Assembly (NCBI GenBank): GCA_041908165.1
Contig: JAYRFV010000063.1
Coordinates: 46,015-110,014, forward strand
Direction: 5' to 3'
Source: JACQZU01 sp041908165
GTDB lineage: Bacteria; Acidobacteriota; Holophagae; Holophagales; Holophagaceae
Length of the DNA stretch: 64,000 nucleotides
The notes beneath the pieces are model-generated. The model searched no databases. It was not told the DNA's origin and was given only the letters and a program-made list of their open reading frames with translations. This document shows, piece by piece, positions 58,350-64,000 of this stretch. The position numbers and the translations under genes are program-made. The first letter of the stretch is position 1. The number at the start of each line of letters is the position of its first letter.

Positions 58350-59836
58350 CCGCGCTCCGCCCAGGGCCGGGGCACCGTGCCGCCGCGCAGGGCGGCCTCG
58401 GCGGCCTCGCGGTCGCTGTAGGGGTGCTTGACGCCCCGCACCTCCTGGTAGGGCTCGTGGCCCTTCCCGGCGAGCAGCAGGAGGTCGCCGGGGGCGCAGG
58501 CGGCGACCGCGGCCTCCACGGCGAGCGCCCGGTCGGCGATCCGGTGGTACCGCGCCGGGTCGGCGAGGACCCCCGCGGGAATGCCGGCGGCGGCATCGTC
58601 CAGGATCCGATCCGGATCCTCGCTCCGGGTGTTGTCGCTGCTGTGCCAGAGCACGTCCGCCTGCGCCGCCACCGCGGCGGCCATCAGGGGCCGCTTGCCG
58701 CGGTCGCGGTCGCCCCCGCAGCCGAACAGCACGTGCAGCCGGCCGCCGGGAGGCAGGAGGCGCCGGCCCTCGGCGAGCAGCTTCTCCAGGGCATCGGGCG
58801 TGTGGGCGTAGTCCACCAGGATCCCGAAGGGCTGACCGGCGTCGACCCGGTCGAGGCGCCCCGGTGCCCCGCACAGGCCCTGCACCGCGGGGAGAAGCAC
58901 ACCTGGATCGAAACCGGCCTCGGCGCAGGCGGCCAGCGCGGCCACCAGGTTGTAGGCGTTGAAGCGTCCCAGCAGCGGGCTCTCGACGCTGTAGGCGGCC
59001 TTCGGGGCGAGCAGGCGGAAGCGCGTGCCGGTGGGGCCGAGGCGAAGGTCCGCAGCCCGGTAGTCGGCCTCGGCGTCGAGGGCGTAGCTGCGGGCGCCCC
59101 CGTCCAGCAGGCGGCGGCCCCAGGGATCGTCCGCATTGGTCAGGAACCGGCGGGACTGCGCTGCCAGCCGGGCCTTGGCCTCGAAATAGGCCTCCAGCGA
59201 ACCGTGGAAGTCCAGGTGGTCCTGGGTGAGGTTGGTGAACACCCCCACGGCGAAGCGGGCGCCGTGGACGCGTTCCAGGCACAGGGCGTGGCTGCTCACC
59301 TCGACGGCGCTGGCCGCGTCGCCGGCGGCCACCGAACGCGCCAGCCACCGGTAGAAGTCGGGACTCTCCGGCGTGGTGCGGACCGCGTCCTCCTCCACCG
59401 CCCCGGCGGCGTTCTGCACCGTTCCCACCATCCCGCAGCCGATTCCTGCCCCGCGCAGCAGCTGGCGGACGAGGGTGGCGGTGGTGGTCTTGCCGTTGGT
59501 TCCGGTCACCCCGATCAGCCTGAGCCGCTGGTCGGGCCGGCCGTGCAGGGCGCGGGCGGCGTCCGCGAGGGCGGCCCTGGGGTTCCGGGGATCGAGGCGG
59601 GCGGCCGGCAGCGCCGCCGGGACCTCCACCGGTCCATCCGAGAGCACGGCCGCGGCTCCGGCCTCCAGGGCCCCGGCCACGAAGCGCTTGCCGTCGGCGT
59701 GGGCCCCGCCCAGGGCCGCGAAGGCCCACCCGGGGCGGACCTGGCGGCTGTCCGAGGTGAGCCCGGACACCTCCGCCCCCCCCGGTCCCCGCCAGGTCTC
59801 CAGTCCCGCCTCCTGCATCCAGGCGTCGAAGCGCAT
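58346..59836 (-). CDS. murE: UDP-MurNAc-tripeptide synthetase MurE
   Basis: Adds the third amino acid of the stem peptide. 496 residues; P-loop GVTGTNGKTTTA (about 108-119), VSSHALCLERVHG and GCGGDRDRGKRPLM are MurE features. The specificity motif reads DNTRSEDP, the meso-DAP form DNPRxEDP with Pro replaced by Thr. The Arg that contacts the DAP carboxylate is retained, so meso-DAP is the likely substrate. It overlaps ftsI by 1 nt and tsaC by 4 nt. Confidence 0.95.
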   Translation of the reverse strand: MRFDAWMQEAGLETWRGPGGAEVSGLTSDSRQVRPGWAFAALGGAHADGKRFVAGALEAGAAAVLSDGPVEVPAALPAARLDPRNPRAALADAARALHGRPDQRLRLIGVTGTNGKTTTATLVRQLLRGAGIGCGMVGTVQNAAGAVEEDAVRTTPESPDFYRWLARSVAAGDAASAVEVSSHALCLERVHGARFAVGVFTNLTQDHLDFHGSLEAYFEAKARLAAQSRRFLTNADDPWGRRLLDGGARSYALDAEADYRAADLRLGPTGTRFRLLAPKAAYSVESPLLGRFNAYNLVAALAACAEAGFDPGVLLPAVQGLCGAPGRLDRVDAGQPFGILVDYAHTPDALEKLLAEGRRLLPPGGRLHVLFGCGGDRDRGKRPLMAAAVAAQADVLWHSSDNTRSEDPDRILDDAAAGIPAGVLADPARYHRIADRALAVEAAVAACAPGDLLLLAGKGHEPYQEVRGVKHPYSDREAAEAALRGGTVPRPWAERG

Positions 59837-61971
59837 CAGCCGTCCACCTTGATCTTCACGACGCCGCCCTCCTTGAGTGCCGTGCCCGCCTCGGGCACCT
59901 GGCCGCTGACCCGGGCGGCCCGGGACCCCGGCTGGCCCACCACCTGGGGCAGGCCTCCCACCATGACCACCCGCTGGATGGCGGCCTTCAGGGTCAGCCC
60001 GGCCAGGTCGGGGACCCGGCCGCGTTCCACCCGGATCGCCGCCTCGTCGCTCTCGCTGGCGGGCCAGTCCCGCAGCGACAGCTTCAGGTCCGCCGCCGGA
60101 TCGGGATTCTGCAGGCTCTGCCGGTAGCGCAGGATGCCGTCCCCGATCTTCTTGAACAGCGGCGCCGCCACATCACCGCCGGTCACGTCGCCGGCCGGGT
60201 CGTCGAGCATGAACAGCATCCCGTACTGCGGCCGGTCGGCGGGGAAGAAGCCCAGGAACGAGGCGTAGTGGCGCTTGGGGTCGTAGGCGCCGTTGATGAT
60301 CTTGCGGGCCGTCCCGGTCTTGCCGAAGGCCTCCACGCCGCCTTCCAGCTTCGCCTTCTTCGCCGTGCCCTGGGTGATCACGCCCTTGAGGGTCTCGCGC
60401 ATCATCGAGGCGGTCTCCTCGCTGATCACCTTCTCGCGCCTCACCACGGGCTTGAACTCGCGCAGCAGGGTGCCCTGGTCGTTGTAGACGCGCTTCACCA
60501 GCATCGGCTGCATCAGGCGTCCGCCATTGGCCAGCACGCAGCCGGCCATGAGGATCTGCAGGGGGCTGGTGGAGAGCCCGTAGCCGTAGCAGAAGGTCGG
60601 CTGCGTCACGCCGCTCCAGCTGTCCAGGGAGGGCAGCCGGCCGGCGGTCTCGCCGGGGAAGTTGAGGCCGGTGGGCTCGCCGAAGCCGAAGGCCCGCAGG
60701 TAGCGGAAGTGGTCCTCCGGCGGGAGCCGCAGGCCGATCTTCGCGGCGCCGACGTTGGAGCTCTGCCACATCACCTCCTCGAAGCTGAGGACGCCGTGCC
60801 GGTGGGTGTCGTGGATGGTCAGCTTGGAGCTGAAGGTCCAGCGGCCGCCCAGGCAGTCGATCTTCTCCCCGAGCCGGACCTTGCGCTCCTCCAGGGCGAT
60901 GGCCGCCGTGAAGATCTTCATGGTCGAGCCCGGTTCGTAGGCATCCTCCACCGGATGCACCTTGCGGGCCGCCTTCTGGCGCTCCTTCTCGCGCTTCAGC
61001 TCCTCCCGCTCCGCCGGCGAGAGCTCGGCCTCCGGGGTCACCATGAACTTCCGCGGCAGCACCTGGTTGGGGTTGAAGGTCGGGGTCCCGGCCATCGCCA
61101 GGATCTCCCCGGTGTTGGGATCGACCACCACCGCGTAGGCGGTGGCCGGCCGGGACAGGCGCACCCCCTCCTGGAGCGCCTCCTCGACGATGTGCTGGAT
61201 GGTGCTGTCCAGGGTCAGCTGCAGGGTGCTGCCGTTGACCGGGGTCCGGGCGTAGTTCTCCTGCAGGATCAGCAGCCGGCCCTTGGCGTCCCGGGGCGCC
61301 ACCAGCTCGCCGGGCTTCCCCGCCAGCTGGTCCTGGTAGCTGCGCTCGATGCCCAGCTGGCCCAGGCCGTCGATATTGGTGAACCCGATCACCTGGCAGG
61401 CCAGGCTTCCGCGCGGGTACTCGCGCCGGCTCTCCGCGAGGAAGTCGAGGCCCTCGATCTTCCGTTCGCGGATCGCCGCGGCCTTCGCCGGGTTGAGCTG
61501 GCGCTCGATCCAGACGAAGGGCTTCCGCTGCAGCAGCTTCTCCTGCAGCTTGGCCCGGGGGATCTCGAGGATCGGGGCGATCCTCGCAGCCACCTCGGCG
61601 GCGCGCTTCCGGTCCGGCTCCCCCCAGACCCGCTCGTCGCCCTTCACGGCGTAGTCCGGGTAGAAGGCGGGCGGGTTGGCGAACAGGCTCTCGGTCCGCA
61701 GGCTGATCGCAAGGCTCTCGTTGCGGCGATCGCGGAGCTCGCCGCGGATCGGCTCGATGGTGATCTTCTCGGTGTGCTGCTGCAGGGCGCGCTGGGCGTA
61801 GCGGCGGTGCTCGACGCCCTGCAGCCAGACCAGCCGCCCGAGGATCAGCACCGCCCAGAGCAGCATCCCTCCGAGCAGCCAGGGCAGCCGGGCCGCCAGC
61901 AGTTCCTGCGGCTCGGGCCGGCCGAGGAGGGGCCGGGGGGGCCGGGGTGCGGGGTTGGGGAACAGGGGCAT
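59836..61971 (-). CDS. ftsI: Class B penicillin-binding protein FtsI with PASTA domain
   Basis: Septal transpeptidase, 711 residues. One N-terminal membrane anchor (WLLGGMLLWAVLILGRLVWL, about 31-50), a pedestal domain (about 60-250) and a transpeptidase domain with the active Ser in EPGSTMK, SSN (SSNVGA) and KTG (FGKTGTA). A charged insert (SPAEREELKREKERQKAARK) just precedes the active site. The C-terminus (about 650-711) is a single PASTA-like domain (VPDLAGLTLKAAIQRVV...GGLPQVV), more common in Gram-positive PBP2x/Spo types. Part of the dcw operon. Confidence 0.95.
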   Translation of the reverse strand: MPLFPNPAPRPPRPLLGRPEPQELLAARLPWLLGGMLLWAVLILGRLVWLQGVEHRRYAQRALQQHTEKITIEPIRGELRDRRNESLAISLRTESLFANPPAFYPDYAVKGDERVWGEPDRKRAAEVAARIAPILEIPRAKLQEKLLQRKPFVWIERQLNPAKAAAIRERKIEGLDFLAESRREYPRGSLACQVIGFTNIDGLGQLGIERSYQDQLAGKPGELVAPRDAKGRLLILQENYARTPVNGSTLQLTLDSTIQHIVEEALQEGVRLSRPATAYAVVVDPNTGEILAMAGTPTFNPNQVLPRKFMVTPEAELSPAEREELKREKERQKAARKVHPVEDAYEPGSTMKIFTAAIALEERKVRLGEKIDCLGGRWTFSSKLTIHDTHRHGVLSFEEVMWQSSNVGAAKIGLRLPPEDHFRYLRAFGFGEPTGLNFPGETAGRLPSLDSWSGVTQPTFCYGYGLSTSPLQILMAGCVLANGGRLMQPMLVKRVYNDQGTLLREFKPVVRREKVISEETASMMRETLKGVITQGTAKKAKLEGGVEAFGKTGTARKIINGAYDPKRHYASFLGFFPADRPQYGMLFMLDDPAGDVTGGDVAAPLFKKIGDGILRYRQSLQNPDPAADLKLSLRDWPASESDEAAIRVERGRVPDLAGLTLKAAIQRVVMVGGLPQVVGQPGSRAARVSGQVPEAGTALKEGGVVKIKVDG

Positions 61972-61991
61972 GGGTTCGATCGGAGAGGGGC

Positions 61992-62009
61992 GTCCGCCGG
62001 GCGGCGGAC
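61992..62009. other. Perfect hairpin between ftsL and ftsI
   Basis: GTCCGCC, GGGC loop and GGCGGAC form a 7-bp GC stem in the 109-nt gap. No T-run follows on the minus strand, so attenuation or mRNA processing is more likely than termination. Confidence 0.42.
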
Positions 62010-62080
62010 CAGCTACATCCTACCGTTCGCAGCGGGGGGCGGTCGCCCGGACCGTCCGCCCTGGCGGCTCCGTGCCGAGC

Positions 62081-62449
62081 CTAGAACCGCGGGTTCGGCA
62101 CGCCCTGCAGCTTGGCCACCCGCTGGTCCTCGGGGGTGAAGACCTTGGGCACGAGGTGGCCCTGCTTGCGCGGCTGCAGGCCGTGGCGCACGGCGAAGGC
62201 CTGGACCTCCTCGCTGCGCTGGAACCGCGAGCGCTCCAGGACCAGCTTGCGCAGGGTCTCGTCCTCGTCGCGGATCCGCTTCCGCACCTCGCCCATCTCG
62301 TAGGAGATGCGCATGTTCTGGATCTTCAGGAAGATCATCGACCCGAGCGGCAGGGCCAGGGCGAAGGCGAGCAGCAGCATCCGCAGGATGCCCTCGCCCT
62401 CCACGTAGCGTCCTTCGGAACGGGGCAGGCCGGCGTGGAGCGTGTTCAT
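62081..62449 (-). CDS. ftsL: Cell-division protein FtsL-like
   Basis: 122-residue bitopic membrane protein. A transmembrane helix (LLLAFALALPLGSMIFLKI, about residues 25-43) is followed by a coiled-coil heptad region (about 45-85). Position between rsmH and ftsI and this shape define FtsL; primary sequence similarity is low, as usual. The ATG overlaps the rsmH stop (ATGA). It would recruit FtsI/FtsW with FtsB. Confidence 0.82.
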   Translation of the reverse strand: MNTLHAGLPRSEGRYVEGEGILRMLLLAFALALPLGSMIFLKIQNMRISYEMGEVRKRIRDEDETLRKLVLERSRFQRSEEVQAFAVRHGLQPRKQGHLVPKVFTPEDQRVAKLQGVPNPRF

Positions 62450-63423
62450 GGGGTGGCCTCCGGTGCAGGGAGCCGCTCGGCGACCCGAAGGCGGGCGGAG
62501 CGGGAGGGCGGATTGGCGGCGCATTCGGTTTCGGTCGGCGCGAGCCCGCGGGCATGGACGAGGCGCACCTGGGGCGGGCGCGGCTCCGGGGCCTGGCGTC
62601 CGGGACCGTCCCAGATCCCCGCCAGGGCGCGCAGGGTCCGCTTGACGATGCGGTCCTCCAGGCTGTGGAAGCTGATGACGCCGATCCGGCCGCCGGTCCT
62701 CAGGTGCTCCACCGCGCGGCGGATGGCCTGCTCGAGTCCCGTCAGCTCGCCGTTGACGGCGATGCGGATCGCCTGGAAGGTGCGGGTGGCCGGGTCGATC
62801 TGGCCCTTGCGCTTGGCGGCCTCCCGGTGCAGCACCGTGTAGACCGCGTCGGCCAGGTCCTTCGTGGTGTGCAGGCGGCCCTCGTGGAAGGCCTTGAGGA
62901 TGGCCCGGGCGACCGGCCGCGAAGCGCGCTCCTCGCCGAAGGCGAAGAGGGCGTCGGCGAGGGTGTCGGCGTCCTGCTCGGCGATCCACTGCAGGGCGGT
63001 GATGCCCCGCTCCGGATCCATGCGCATGTCCAGCGGCCCCTCCTCGCGGAAGCTGAAGCCGCGTTCGGGCCGCCGCAGGTGCAGCGAGGAGACGCCGAGG
63101 TCCATGAGCACCGCATCCACGCCCTCGGGCGCCTGGAGGTTCCACCAGGCCTCGAAGGCGGGGTTGTCCCACACGCTCTCGTAGGTGTCGCCGAGGATGC
63201 TGAGGCGGGCATCGCCGCCCAGCCGGGCCTTGACGAGCCCGCGGGCCTCCGGGTCGCGGTCCACGCCCAGGTAGCGCACCGCGCCGTCGCAGCGGGCCAG
63301 GATCGCCTCGGCGTGGCCGCCCAGGCCCAGGGTCAGGTCCAGCACCCGGCCGCCGGCCGGCACCGGCAGTTCGGCCAGGACCTCCTCCAGCAGGACCGGG
63401 ACGTGCACCACGGCGGCCGGCAC
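62446..63423 (-). CDS. rsmH: 16S rRNA m4C1402 methyltransferase RsmH
   Basis: SAM-dependent methyltransferase of 325 residues. Near the start HVPVLLEEVL and the SAM loop LDLTLGLGGHAEAIL are seen, then VLMDLGVSSLHLRRPERGFSF and VISFHSLEDRIVKR at the C-terminal part. GTG 63423 is one base after the mraZ stop and is the best start by length. Standard second gene of the cluster. Confidence 0.96.
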   Translation of the reverse strand: MPAAVVHVPVLLEEVLAELPVPAGGRVLDLTLGLGGHAEAILARCDGAVRYLGVDRDPEARGLVKARLGGDARLSILGDTYESVWDNPAFEAWWNLQAPEGVDAVLMDLGVSSLHLRRPERGFSFREEGPLDMRMDPERGITALQWIAEQDADTLADALFAFGEERASRPVARAILKAFHEGRLHTTKDLADAVYTVLHREAAKRKGQIDPATRTFQAIRIAVNGELTGLEQAIRRAVEHLRTGGRIGVISFHSLEDRIVKRTLRALAGIWDGPGRQAPEPRPPQVRLVHARGLAPTETECAANPPSRSARLRVAERLPAPEATP

Positions 63424-63424
63424 G

Positions 63425-63889
63425 CTAGATCCCCAGGTCCGAGAGCTGGGCCAGGTCCTCGCCGCTGAGGGGCTCCGCCGCCAGCCGGCGCTCGAAGCCG
63501 CCGCGGTTCCAGATGGCCAGGTGGTCCATCTGGCCGAGGATGGCCACCTCGCCCACCAGTTGGGCCGCCTCCCGCAGGATCGGCGGGATCACGAAACGGC
63601 CCTGGGCGTCCGGAGCCACCTCCATGCCGTAGTAGGCCGTGACTTCGAGGAAGCGTCGCTTGGCCGGGTTGGTGGACGGCAGCGCCGCCAGCCGGGCCTC
63701 GATCCCCTCCCAGACCGGCAGCGGGTACAGGCGCGCGCTTCGGCCGTCCAGGGAGGTCAGGTAGTGGCGCGGTTCCCCGGCCCCCTCGCCCAGGGCGAAG
63801 GATTCCAGGTCGGCCTTGAACGCGGTGGGGAGCTTCAGGCGCCCCTTCTCGTCCACGGTGGCCGGAGAGTTGCCGCGCAGTCGCAGCAC
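63425..63889 (-). CDS. mraZ: Transcriptional regulator MraZ
   Basis: DNA-binding ring-forming protein with an AbrB-like fold that controls the dcw cluster. 154 residues with two MraZ repeats: TVDEKGRLKLPTAFK (about 11-25) and APDAQGRFVIPPILRE (about 91-106). GTG 63889 has AGGCGG about 9 nt upstream. It lies just downstream of a five-copy TGG box array and probably represses its own operon. Confidence 0.95.
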   Translation of the reverse strand: MLRLRGNSPATVDEKGRLKLPTAFKADLESFALGEGAGEPRHYLTSLDGRSARLYPLPVWEGIEARLAALPSTNPAKRRFLEVTAYYGMEVAPDAQGRFVIPPILREAAQLVGEVAILGQMDHLAIWNRGGFERRLAAEPLSGEDLAQLSDLGI

Positions 63890-63940
63890 CGGGTCCGCCT
63901 TTCAATTCAGCCTCGGTGACCTCAAGAAGGGACGGATCGG

Positions 63941-63985
63941 CCACTGTGATCCAATTCGTTCCACTTAATGCCACTGATTTCCACT
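63941..63985 (-). promoter_or_regulatory. MraZ-box array (five boxes, 10-nt period)
   Basis: On the minus strand AGTGG occurs at 63985, 63975, 63965 and 63945, with ATTGG at 63955, exactly 10 nt apart. MraZ is known to bind TGGG/GTGG-type direct repeats with this spacing upstream of mraZ. The array lies 52-96 nt before the mraZ start. Five boxes is more than the three usually described. Confidence 0.82.
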
Positions 63986-64000
63986 GAATCTACGGAACTC

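Noticed and set aside
63941..63985. Possible iteron/origin repeats
   Set aside because: The location before mraZ and the 10-nt spaced TGG unit fit MraZ boxes; no dnaA or rep gene is near.

Overview
This is a 64 kb GC-rich, densely coding bacterial chromosome segment (about 70% GC by eye) with 55 protein-coding genes that I can support. Genes often overlap by 1-4 bases, and I saw no transposase, phage gene, CRISPR array, rRNA or tRNA. The organism looks like a Gram-negative, facultatively hydrogen-metabolising bacterium. Gene content and style (acyl-ornithine type arginine pathway, HoxFUYH beside a trimeric [FeFe]-hydrogenase, M4 protease, mraZ-led dcw cluster) suggest Acidobacteriota of the Holophaga/Geothrix kind. 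That placement is an inference from gene content, not a database result.

Layout. 1-8.8 kb: a leftward arginine operon, argD-argF'-argB-argE'-argH-argG-(P-loop gene)-argC, with divergent argR; argC runs off the left edge. The carbamoyltransferase is of the N-acyl-ornithine (AOTCase/SOTCase) type, so citrulline is probably made as an N-acyl derivative and deacylated later. Three inverted-repeat elements sit between genes of this operon. 9.3-16.1 kb: ruvB, an FHA-GAF histidine kinase, ispF, a chemoreceptor, a small STAS-like protein and a CCA-adding enzyme. 16.2-18.5 kb: amt-glnK behind a strikingly AT-rich leader, then an acetyltransferase. 18.5-25.7 kb: an orphan 2-oxoacid dehydrogenase E1 alpha, acetate kinase, and a MacA/MacB-like export operon whose two permease genes have been separated by a 170-bp duplication/insertion.

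25.8-52.8 kb is the hydrogen-metabolism region. A rightward hoxFUYHW operon (NAD-linked bidirectional [NiFe]-hydrogenase and its protease) converges on leftward hydB-hydA-hydC (NAD-linked, probably electron-bifurcating [FeFe]-hydrogenase). Upstream of the latter lie hydG-hydF-hydE (H-cluster assembly), divergent from hypB-hypF. After a stretch of redox and membrane genes come hypX, hypE, a membrane PAS hybrid kinase, and hypC-hypD. The locus thus encodes both H2 chemistries and nearly complete maturation sets for each; hypA is not seen.

52.8-64 kb: a secreted thermolysin-family protease, then a leftward mraZ-rsmH-ftsL-ftsI-murE-tsaC-murF-mraY cluster. It starts behind a five-copy, 10-nt-period MraZ-box array and stops after mraY rather than continuing to murD/ftsW/murG.
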